Shown: piece by piece, positions 19,409 through 31,100 of the stretch
How positions within the stretch are numbered: the stretch's first letter is position 1
Layout: the number at the start of each line of letters is the position of its first letter
NCBI GenBank assembly: GCA_018697195.1
Contig: CM031857.1
Coordinates: 96,078,966 to 96,142,965 of the forward strand
DNA from: Certhia americana
Taxonomy: Eukaryota > Chordata > Aves > Passeriformes > Certhiidae
DNA: 64,000 nt
Direction: 5' to 3'
Translations under genes and position numbers: made by a program
The notes under the pieces: generated by a model
What the model was told of the DNA's origin: nothing
Databases searched by the model: none
What the model saw: the letters and a program-made list of their open reading frames with translations, nothing else

Positions 19409-20470
19409 CTCAAAAATCAGACTGAGATGTCTGAAGAATGGTAAACGCACAGCTGCAAATTTACTTAGTTCAAACCAATGAACAGCATGGTAGCTTGATG
19501 AAAAATATTAGGACTCTGGCTGCCCATTTGAGGAATGTACATAATTTTTTGTCAATTCATTTTATAAAAGTCTGTTTGTATATTTGTCTCTCCTGTGTTA
19601 ATTCATGTACTCCTAAACTTTTAGATGGGTATAAGATTAACAGCAAATTACTTGCATTCTGCATATTAAAATGAAGCAAGAGTTTGGTTCTGAAACTGGA
19701 GTTAGATACACTTTATTAAAGATCCCTGTTCTTTTTTTTTTAATCTCCAGTTTAAATCTCTTCCCCAAAAAACACAGGTGTGACAACATGTTATAAAATT
19801 AAAAGCTCAGGTAAACAAGACTATGCAGTGGGAATATCAAGAGTGAAGAATCCTACACAGGCAGGTAGGTGAATTTCCCCAGTGGTCATTTCCCCAGTGG
19901 ATCATTCCCAATGCTCTCCAAAACCCGTGCTGGACCGCTTGACTGATTCAAAGGCTTCACACAAGCACTGCTCCATGTGAGTGGCTCATGGTATCACAGG
20001 GTATTGCACTCAGAAAGTGGCACCTTTCCTTGTGACCAAGGGACAAAGATGAGGCACTGCAGCACTTCAGGTACAAGCAATTTCAGGTGCTCATACACCC
20101 TATCATGGCACTCACTGAACACACCTGTCTTGTTTAAAATAAACTATTAGAAGTAAAGCTGACCTAAAAAATCAATCAGTTACACAGGCTGAAAAAAATG
20201 AACCATGAACCCCAAGAGAAGGGTTCAACCCCAAGAGAACAATTCAACTGCAGAATCAGTAGATGTCATATTAACTTGTAGGTTGATATGTCCTACTCAA
20301 GAAGCCTCTGAGCATTTTGTGAGGTCCATTTTATGCTACATCAGTAGTGCTATAGTACATCAGTTATGCTACATCTTGCTTCTCTCTTTTCCTTCTCCTC
20401 CCTCTTAGCAGAATGAATAATCAGAGCACTAGTCATCAGCTTTCTAGAACTCAGTGAGACATTTTAGCTC

Positions 20471-21105
20471 TGTGTTGGTTTAAGCTGGGATGGATTCGAT
20501 TTTCTTCACTGTAGCTAGTATGGTCTATGCTTTGGATTTGTGCTGTAAGCAGTGTTGATAGCAGGGTTGTTTTTGTTACTGCTGAGGAGTGCTTACAAAT
20601 GCTTACACACAGCACTAAGGCCTTTTCTGCTCCTCACCCCATCCCACCAGGGAGGGCTGGCGGTGCAGGAGTTGGGAGGGGACACAGCAGGGACAGTTGA
20701 TCCCATCTGACTCAAGGGACACCTATCCTATGCCATATGGCATGGTGCTGAACATATAATGATGCGGGAAGAAGCAAGGGCAGGGCATTCAGTGATGGCC
20801 TTTGTCCTCCCAAGTCACTGTTACATGTGATGGAGCCTGGCTTTCCTGAAAATTGCCTGGTCATGAGAAGCAGTTTTTTGAACGAATTTTGAACAAATTC
20901 ATTGTTTTGCTTTGTTCAGATGCACAACTTCTACTTTACCTATAAAACTGTCTTTATCTCAAACCACAAGTTTTATCACTTTTCTGAATCTCTAGCCCCA
21001 TCCCATCATGGGGGAAATGACTGAGAGGGGCTCAGTGGGGCTGAGAGGGGCTGACTGACTAAGCCGTGGGGGGCTTAGTTGTCAGCTCAGTTTAAACCAC
21101 AACCA
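20471..21105 (+). mobile_element. Solo LTR of an endogenous retrovirus (bird type)
   Basis: The segment starts TGTGTTGGTTTAAGC and ends GTTTAAACCACAACCA, so it has TG...CA ends with an imperfect inverted repeat. Inside are the landmarks I know from a common bird LTR family: the stretch on Ser-like TTCTTCACTGTAGCTAG near the start, a GC-richer middle, a TATA-like CATATAAT at 20753-20760, and a late CTGTCTTTATCTCAA block near 20950. No gag, pol or env sequence flanks it on either side, so it is a solo LTR left by recombination. I could not find a clean target-site duplication. It lies in antisense orientation to ANOS1. Family name not assigned; an ERVL-like origin is only a guess. Confidence 0.8.
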
Positions 21106-21728
21106 ACTGCTAAAATTCAGTTACACGATGTAGACTGGGAGAGGTTTACATACCTTCAAAACTTTGAAAGCCTAATAGAAACAACTGTGAAACATAATCT
21201 TTTTGTGTAAAATGGTAGTTTCATGTGGCTACCTGGAGTTACTCCTCTGTTTATGTAAAAGCGGTTCTCATGAGAATTACACTAGCAATATATTTTCCTT
21301 GTAACTGAATAAACAAAAGGGTTAAATGACAGAGAATGGTTCCCTGTCTGTGTTGCCTGTTTTCTCTCCTGCAGGTCAGTAAGCATCACGATTTGGTGAA
21401 AAGGAGTGATTTTGTATTCGAGGATCAAGTCTTAATTAAATTAGTTACAGCTGGGGTTATTCTGTGACATTATCATGTACACTGGGAACCCAGCTGATAC
21501 TGTCTGAAGTATTGCTAATTGTAGAGCTGGTTTTGAATGAAAGCCAGGTCTTAGGTTTTAAATAGGGGGTTTTAGATTTCTTGAAATGTGTTTTTTGTTG
21601 TTCCATATCGATGACATCCTGATATGGATTGTAGTAGGATAGATGATAAGGAACAGGTTGCTAACATGGAATTTATCCAAGTCTAGTAGTACTTATCTAG
21701 CAAGTACTACTTTATTCTAATTAATAAA

Positions 21729-21766
21729 TGTGTGTATATATATATATATATAAAATATATATATAA
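21729..21766. repeat. (TA)n microsatellite
   Basis: TGTGTG followed by an interrupted TA run of about 38 bp. It lies in intron 2 about 620 bp beyond the solo LTR. Confidence 0.95.
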
Positions 21767-23649
21767 AGAACAAGAAAAATTCTTCATTTGGAACCAACAT
21801 TCAGACAGTGTAATCTTATGTTTTAGGGCTAATAATTATTGCTAATAATGATTGATTTTTTTTTTAGAAGTCTATGCTCAGAACAAGGAAACAACAAAAT
21901 GGCTGGCACAGAAATTAAGGGAATGGTGTCTTTGTTAGCGGTGCAGTTACAGCTACCTTAACTATTCTGAATCCTCAACAACTGTAAGATAAAACAATGA
22001 AGCACAAACCTCCATGGTCCTACAGAAGCAATTAGGAACTGATAGGAACAACGAACAGCAGCCACATGTCCACCATCACATTATACTGTAACACACCACA
22101 CAAGGTGCACCTGCAGGTTGGGATTAATCTGAGATTAACACCCTAAGAGACTTTACTCATTAACTCACATGGGACCTCTTGCAAAGAAACTTGGCATTAG
22201 AAGTGCCAATGGTTATGTTGTAGGAATATAGCATTTTGTCTTGAATTCTAACAGTGAAACATAAGAGGGAATATAAGCTATTCAGCACAGACCTTAGTCA
22301 AGAGAAATAAGAATTGTATTTTCTGGCAGATTTTGGTATATCCTTTATGAAAAGAATAAGAAAACTGCATAACAGAGACAAAAAACATATTAGCCACAGA
22401 GATTTATTTTTAATAATTCTTATCTAAGGAGGATGACATATACAACCGGCAGGTGAAATGTGGAACTTAAGACATATCACTTACTTACGGTAAGAAATAC
22501 TTCTTAAAATTGCATTTCTAAACCAGCATTAAAAAGTTTAACTACTGGTTTCACATCTCAATAAACAGGAAAGTGTTTCTGTCAGCATGGGACTGCTCAT
22601 AGCAGCCCACTACAACCTACACTTCAAGCCATGCAGAACATGCCTACAGTATTTTCCAATTACAAAATTCTGAAGGACACAGGGAAAAAAACGTTCAAAA
22701 TAACCCAGGTAAGTAATAGAAGGACAATGCACTGACACATTTCTTAGAAGCTCTGTATTGCTATTTTAGCAGAGATGTGGTAAAAACCTTGAGTACAGCT
22801 TTGCTCACTCAGCCTCATGTGAACAAGGCTTATAAACAGCTAGTGAAGCAAACTACAGCAGTTTTAGATGCAACTTTCTTCTATCTGTTCCTAGCACTTT
22901 GGAGAGTGGTCTGGTCATTCAAATGGTGATTTCAGAGCAGAATGGAAGATTTCTGAGAAATTCAACTGGGTGCAAAGTTGAGTAGCGCAGCAAATAGTTG
23001 CATTTGGCGTGTATTTATTTTACGTGGGTGTGGAGGGACTGAAAGAACACACAGAGACAGGCATCACCACTCTCCATGGTTATGCAAACTTACTGGTATC
23101 AAATTAGGACTTTGAGTAAAGGAAATATTCAGAAGAGCCAATTGTTGCTTATCTAACAAAAACATGAGCTTGAAACATCTATTTTTCTTAACTGCCCAGC
23201 TCAATTCAGTACACAACATCAGGGTGCCAGTCCCACAATATTAACTGTTAGCAATTTGAGTTACTGAATACCTTCAATACCCTAAGCAAATAAAGGAAGC
23301 CTTACGACCTGTAGAATCTGACTAGGAACAGTACCAGTATTTCCTGGAACAGAGATAGGGAAAAGGCTAGTCACAGTATATCAGTTAAGTCTGTCAGAGC
23401 CTTAAATATACAAAATAGCGTTACAGACTTTGTTCCTAAAATTAAGGCACCAGAAAGACCAAGACCATTGCCAAGAACTTCAGGTCAAATATTCTGGAAG
23501 CCCATGTAGACTTTGTTGTTAATTCACAAAATTAAACATGAAGTAAAAGCTGCCAGAAAAGTTGTACATGTACTGAAGGCAAGAATCACTGAAAGTGTTG
23601 AAAAAGGAACTATTTTGACATAAAATATTTGGGAAGTAAGGTACTATTT

Positions 23650-23665
23650 AAAAAAAAAAAAAAAA
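23650..23665. repeat. A16 homopolymer
   Basis: Uninterrupted A run of 16 bases. No retrogene or SINE was recognised before it, so it is a plain homopolymer as far as I can see. Confidence 0.95.
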
Positions 23666-25299
23666 TGGAAGTCATACCATCACACTTCAGCTGAAATGTG
23701 AAATGCAGCAGTTTCAACCATAATCCTTTTAGAATGAAAACAACTTTCAACTCTGACAGCTTGGTATCTATCTGTATAGCTCAGTTGTCTGGCATGTCAA
23801 ATTTTGCCAGCAGAAGTGTTTGTTTGAAAGGACAGAATAATCCTAAGACTCTTTTCATGTTTCTATTCTTTGTTACCAAGTCAAAATCATGGCCATCGAT
23901 GTCAACAGAAAATTGGCTCCCAAACTTTACTTCATTCCTGACCAGTTCTTGTCAAAATTTGTTTATAGGGTTTTGTACCACCATATGAAACTAGGACACG
24001 TACTTTCTTCTCTTTTTCTGCCTCATAGCCTGAAGTTTACGAGTCACCAAAGAACAATTAGAGCTCTTATTTTGCCTGATTTTGAGACATGGAATTGAAC
24101 TCAAATCTCCTATATTCAAGATTAATTTCCTAAACACAGAGTATTCAATGGAGCCTCCTGTCTCCTGTTGAAGTTGTTTCCTCTTGTATAAGCAATAAGT
24201 TCTTCCCTAGAAGAGAGCCTTAAATGTCAACCTTTCACCATGAAGGGGTATGTCCTAGCAGCACTTCTGATCCTCCTGGAGTTCTTTTGAAGAGCTTATA
24301 ATAGGTACTAATAGGTACAAATATTTTGGCTCTTTCTCAGCACCATAGCTGTTCCACCACCACTTCTTTGCTACAGAGATAATACTCCTTTACACTCTCT
24401 TCTTTTTTTTACATCTTTGATTCATCCACCAACCTACTATGGACTTAAAACTGTTGTTCTAATTATCCCTAATCAAACTGTTGCCTCAAAGATCATTTTC
24501 CTGTCCTTCTGTTACCTCGCTTTTATGTGCTGCATCAAGAGCTAATTAATTTTTTTTTTCAAACCTCTTCCTAAGCCCTTATTCTAAATCACATTCTGAG
24601 TTTTCACCTGTCAAGATACAAAGCACAGCATTGGCAAAATGCTATGAAGCAGCAAGTCAAGCCTGGAGTACAAGTGCACACACAAAATATATACTGCAGC
24701 CAAGTGCATAAATTATTTAAATCCAACTAAGTGTGATACACTTTAAAAACATAAAGCTCTCTGTATTAGACTCCTTCTTACAGTGGTAACAGCTGTAATT
24801 ACTTAGTGCCTTCCTGCTTATTTCTGTGCTGTTGCTGACATACAGACTTCTTTGGCAGTGTAGCTACTGTATTAATGAACAATGAAATGAGCTCCCTGAA
24901 TTAAACAATTATTAGCAGTTTTGCTTCTCTGTCTGAACTTTCTTCAAGCTGCAGTCCTGCAGTGCAGTTTACCAATAAACTGATTTGTCATGTTTGCATC
25001 TGTTCCACTAATATGTCATAGATCAGTTCAACCTTTTCCTTTCTGCTTTTACAGATTCGCCAAGATTGCATCTGGACCTTAGACAGTAAGAAAATTTCCA
25101 ACTGTATGTCCCTGCTGTTCCTAGGCCACTGGTTCCCTGCCACCACTTCCATGCAGAAAGAATAAAAAATAATAGTAATATTTACTGCTAACAACACAAG
25201 GCTGCAAAATGCATCAGCGTTTCCCTTCCAGATACTAGAATTGTGGATGGACTTTCACCAGTTGTCCACAGCAGTAGTGATAGTGCTCATCTCACAGAG

Positions 25300-25364
25300 A
25301 ACTTTATGGTTGCACTTGATGACCTTAAAGGTCTATTCCAACATAAATGATTCTATGATTTTAT
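25300..25364 (+). mobile_element. CR1 LINE 3' tail fragment
   Basis: The stretch GCACTTGATGACCTTAAAGG, then TTCCAACATAAATGATTCTA and TGATTTTATC, is the typical CR1 3' terminus with its terminal repeat. Only about 65 bp can be assigned; sequence upstream is too diverged. Confidence 0.8.
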
Positions 25365-28147
25365 CAAAAATGAAGCCCATCTTATGTACTAAAATGTCTC
25401 TCTCATAAACTGCCTTTTCATTTCTAATAGTTGACCATTTGCTTTAGTGATTACGTAATACTTTTGAAGTAAAAGTGAGCATAAATATTTTGACATTTTA
25501 TATATGTAAAGAATTTCCATTGAGAAAACATCATTCTTTTAATTTTGAAACAGACAAGGGAAAGCCTCTTCAAGCTGGCACTTTCCCCTTCCAATCTGTT
25601 ACAAGGCGGATTCAGAAAACCACACACAGTCTTGTTATAAACACCATCTTGCTGTGCAACTTAAAGTGTCTGTCAGAGCAGCGCCGTTCTCTCCAAGCAA
25701 AGTCAAATTTTTTGTTGCCGTTTTATAAATGAGTTAAACTAGTGAACTCTTCTGATAACAGATGACTCGCCTTATACATCACCCTGCAAATTCACACATA
25801 CATTTCTGAATGAGAGAGCCGCAACTAAATGTTCTTTTTGCTTGTATCCACCACAATTCTATGGTTTTATAGACCACCGAACAATCAGAGACGAGAAAAA
25901 AAAAAGGGAGGCCCTCTTTGTCTAAATTGTTACTTTGTGTCTCTCCCCTGGCTTTCCATTTCCCTCCCAGCACTACCATCACCATCAGAAACGACATATT
26001 CCGCATTACTAAACAGCAAGAGCCATAGGGCTTTTCACTTCTAATTTCACGCCACAATAAAATGCAGTGGTTGTTTCACTGGGGGACCTGAAAAGCCTTC
26101 CTTTGTGAGGCTGCTCTGACGGTCAGGTTAAGTATCACACACTGGCAGCAGGCATCTGTGCGTGCCTCTTCTTGCAATTATGGCAAAAAGGGGAGGAAAA
26201 GGAACAGAAAATTAAAAAAGGAGGCTGTCTTGAAAAAAAAATATTAATCACCCTACTCTGAAGCATGCGATTCACATTCTATCCCTTGGCCTAAATAGTT
26301 TTAAATATATCTCTTGCCCACCTCATTGATAGACCGATCCTTCTAATACAAGTAACTTTAGAAAGTTTCCGTTGTACTCAGAATTTATGCTTGTTGCTTT
26401 AATGAAAAATCTACTGACCTAAAGTGGACTGATAATACAAATATCTGAGAGGAAGGAAAAAAAAATCTAAGGGCAATAAATTTAGATATTTTTAAGTTTC
26501 AGAGTAAACCAATAAAAACGGTCAGCAGTAAAAAACAAATATGGTGCTCCTACAAGTACTTTTAGAATTGCTTCTATTTATATAACAGAAATATTGAAAT
26601 ATTCCCTAATCCTATTAAAGCAGAAGCTATAATTCCATTAATCCCAAGTACAACAGGAAGAAAAAGGCAGAGAGTTACAGGAAATTCTTACAGATTTTCT
26701 ACATTTGTCTTGGCTTTTTCAGATATATTCCCACTATATCCACTGAGTGTTTTTCTGTCCCATGTTTAGAAACTCTATTGTATTCATTGAATCTTTTGTG
26801 AAGAGACAATGTGAATCCTTTCACAATAATCTCTTCATGTGTCTTAACACAGTCTAATGAAACATTAAAATTACTAAAATTCTTTTCACATGATAATTCA
26901 TAAAATAAACCTGCTTGGAAATACTTTAAAGGTTAAATAGTTTCATATATTGGTTGAGGAGAAAAAAATAAATATAAACAAAGGAACCTAAAATAGCTAT
27001 TTTGTTTCAAATTCTTTTAAAGTTATTTTAAAAATGCCTTCTCTCATTATTTTTCAATGCATGCTACACATGAGGAAGGCAACACATCCACACTAAATTT
27101 CTTTATCTCTAATTTTTATGTGATTTTAGGTTATGGTTATGTGATGAGCATAAGAAAACCTAAATCCATAATGTCATCAAAACAGGGACAGTCCTGAATT
27201 GGGACTAGCTCCTACTAGCCTACTCCATTAGCACATGCAAATGTGCTAAAAGAGGCATTCTAGATGAAAAATTGACCAGTTTTTAGGCAAGCAAATTTTC
27301 CCATTCAGCGCACTCAGCAGTCTCATAAAAGATCGGATGTCTGGGTTGGGTACTTTGGCAAAAAGGAAAGAGAAAACAAGTCTGTAAACACCTCTTTAAT
27401 TGAGAGCCTGAACTTAAAACAGCTTAAGCCAGCCATAAAAACACAGTCTAAGAATCAACTAATATCTGATTTTTCCTCCAAGGCTGAGTAATGAAGGTTA
27501 ACATTATGGTGTTGAGAGGTAAGCAGGACAAACCGGCAGCTGAGTTAATAAATAAATAGTTCTGATTAAACTGTCACAGAACATAAACTGTTGAATCAAA
27601 CTTCAGCCTTGTGCTGGAAGAATCAAGCTGGACACATTTTCCCCGTCAATAATCTTGGACAGACTACTGGGCATTTCTACTTACATTTCTACTTCCAAGG
27701 CAGAAGGGAAGACAATTTGGCTGTCCAGACTATCATAGACTGCACTCTGCTTTCAGTGCACATGAATGTTACAGTTCACCTGTACAGCTCAAACAGGCAT
27801 CACTATATTTCATCACTGTATAAACTTCGACTGATAATTGGGCAAGCAAAATTCTCCCAAAGCTTTTCTTAAATTTGAATTTAGCTGATAAGTATCACAC
27901 ATCATTCCTGTAAGTACTCTAGAATTGTGACTCAATAAATATGGGAGGGTTTTAACTTTAACTTGGAAGTTGTGTATCTTAATTAATTATCCACCAATTT
28001 CAAATGTTACTCAAACACACTGATCTTTCCTGTCATGAACTGCAATACATAAAGGCAAAGACTGAGAGTAATGCATTTCAAGACATCCTAAAGTGAGCTA
28101 TCATAGTGCGCAAATGTAAAGATGATGAAATGATCTTTAACATTTGA

Positions 28148-28189
28148 ACCTGATGATCTTTTCAACCTAAACAATTCTACGACTCTTTG
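28148..28189 (+). mobile_element. CR1 LINE 3' tail fragment, short
   Basis: The order CCTGATGATCTTTTCAACCTAAACAATTCTACGACTCTTT matches the last 40 bp of a CR1 tail. It is diverged and no upstream CR1 sequence is visible. Confidence 0.7.
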
Positions 28190-31100
28190 AAATGGAATTG
28201 TGATAAAGGTGATGCTGCAGCACAGCAAAAAAATGTGAAGTGGGCATTTGGGACATGTAATGCTTCACCTAGTTTTCTGCCGTTCATCTTAACAGGACTC
28301 TTGAGCAAGGTCTCAGAGGAATCACAGAGTAAGATTATGGAAGCAAATTGGCATTAAGCCCTCAGAGGACAAATGTCTTGAAACCAGCACACTGCATAGC
28401 ACTATGCTGACAGACAAAATGGATAGCTTGCCTTTTTATGCAAATGTATGCAAGGAAAGGCACACTAGTTAATGAACTACAGCCAAAGGGTCTGAAGCAG
28501 AAGTCATAATTCCAGATTAAATCAGCATAGATTGCAGGGGCCCACCAATCTCAGTAACTGACTGACTCCCTCTGATTGCTCAGAGGTATCCTAAATCTCA
28601 CAGTAAGGCATGTCTAGAGAAGAGTACCCAAATGCTCAGTGTTGCATAGAAAGCACGTAGCTGTGAACTGGTCTGTAGTTGCTGTCACTGTAAACTGCAA
28701 AATTTGACAATCCTGAAAAATCTTTACTTGAGAGCTCTGGAGTTGCAGCAGCTCTAACTGGACAACATTTTTTACCACACATCTCAATAAAACCAGGATT
28801 AGGTTGGGCAGGAGTGATAAAATGGCAGATTGGAGGACTCCCTGCAATTGGAAGAAAGAAAACAATGGCACAGTGGAGGAGGGAAATAGAAAAAGGGGCG
28901 GGAAGGCGGAAAAAACAGTGCTGCAAACCTTTCTGTGTGAAGTAATCTGTAAGGACTGCAGTACATCCTTAAGGGTAAATTAATGTGTAAGCAAATACTA
29001 CAGCTTTTCACGCAGGATATTAACATGATTTTTATTTTCCAATAGCTTTATTTTCTCTATCACTCTTTTAATGAAATCTTCTAGGGATTCTTTTATTAGT
29101 TAAATTCTCCTTTTGAAACCAAACATCGGGAAACAAAGCACCAAGGACTATTGCCCATTCACAGATACCTTCATCCAATATAATGGCAACTAGCTTCCAG
29201 CTGCTACTCCTGAAAGCCAAACACTTTTTCTTAGGTATCTCACACCTGCCAATCCCACATGGATGCCTCCAGAACTGTAAAGAAGCTCTCCAAAGGAACC
29301 AGATGTTCATGTGTAAAAAGCAATATGGTTCTTCTGCAGGATTCAGTCTCAGATATATAAGCTGCATGAGACAGGTGGGACAGGGACTGAACTTGTCATT
29401 AGCTGATGGAGATCTCATCACTACAGTCAATGGCATGTGAAGAACCACTCGTGGATGACATCCAGATGTTTCCTACAGGGCACGATAATTATCTGTCTGG
29501 AGGTTACTAACTTGATCCTTGTTGACAACAGTCTGGATATCTCCATCCCGTAATAACTACACAGAATTCAAAATTCAGGTGTCAGAATCTCATATCCTAT
29601 CAGTGCTCAAAGTACATGGTGGAATTACAGTGTTGAGTAACCACTTCTTACCCAGCAAATGTAATATTCCAGAATATTTCTGAAAACAGAATACTTCTGT
29701 AACAATTATCTCAGGCAGACATTTATAATCTTGTAGCTGTATTCTGTTTCTTAAATATAAGAACATTCAGAAAAGAAGATAGAAAACTTCTCAAGAACAG
29801 ACCTATATGAGACATAAAATATAATCTGTTTCACCACTAGTAACATGATTTTACATGCCACATGATTTTACTCATATTTATTCCTTCAACCCAATTTAAT
29901 TTCTATAATTTTATATTGCTGTATCATTTCAAATATGTTTAGGTCTATATATGGAACCATCAAGACGCCAGTTTTTGCTTATTCTTATATTGCAAACTGT
30001 CCTTGTCTTTTTATTTTTTTCCACATTACTTCTTTAGGCAAATTGCTAGAGGTTAACATATAAGCACCTTAGGTTAACCATCCTATATTTGTCTGAATAA
30101 ATGCATCAATTGATAATGTATACTAAAAACTAATTCTCTATTTTCACAAACCTCCACAAGACATTTAGATAGAAGTTTCCTATTTTACCATTATCACCAT
30201 GAAATATTGTCACTGCCTAGAGACAAAACTACTAGTATACTGAAAATATTTACAGAATTAACTGTAACATAAAATAGATGTACAGGTTTTGTAGTAAATG
30301 CCAATTGTTACAAATCAAATCAGAAAAAAAAAATACCCTTTTTAGGGAACAGCTCAAAAAGTTTTGATTAGAAGTTTTAGATACATGAGAATGAAGAATA
30401 TTTCAGGATTTGACAACTAAAAACATCTGAATAATGCCTGACTGAAGAAATATAATCCCTCTGTTCTGCATTTTACAAGTGCCTAATGGAACGCTATAAA
30501 AGTTTGCATGCATCTGACAAATGCGCTCTTGAAGTATCCTAAAACTGCTTACACATTCATATAGAAAAAATCCCAGTATCAGAGACACAATTTTTTGCTT
30601 CAATTAAAACATGTAATCTTCATTAAAACTAGTAGAAGCCACCTAGGTAATCAAGGAGACAGATTTTGGCTCAAAGTATCTTAAGAATAATTTATGTATT
30701 TGGCACAAATTCTGAAACAACATTTAGGCCAAACCACTTACATAAACAATCCTTCTAGTCATATTCTTACAAAAGGCAAGAGCAGTAACAGCTGTCTCAG
30801 CTCATTGTCCAAATATATGGACAATGTATTTGGTTTTAATTTAACCTCTTAGACTAATCTATACCTGAATTTTTAAGACACTGACTTAAAAAAATGTCAT
30901 TTTTAGTTTTCTTCCATGAATATAATTTTCCTTCAGACATTAAAAAGTAGCTTAAACATTCTATTCTTCAAAATTGTGGCCATTACAGTAGATTTACCTT
31001 CCTCTTTCTCATTCCTTTCATGACTGCAGTGCTTTCTAGGCCTGAAGATGACCAACAAAGATGAACAAATACATCAACATATTTTCAACATAGGAGTTTT

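Noticed and set aside
20465..21111. Target-site duplication around the solo LTR
   Set aside because: The bases before (TAGCTC) and after (ACTGCT) do not match over 4-6 bp, so none is claimed.
23650..23665. A16 as the tail of a processed pseudogene
   Set aside because: No coding-like or mRNA-like sequence or target duplication flanks it.
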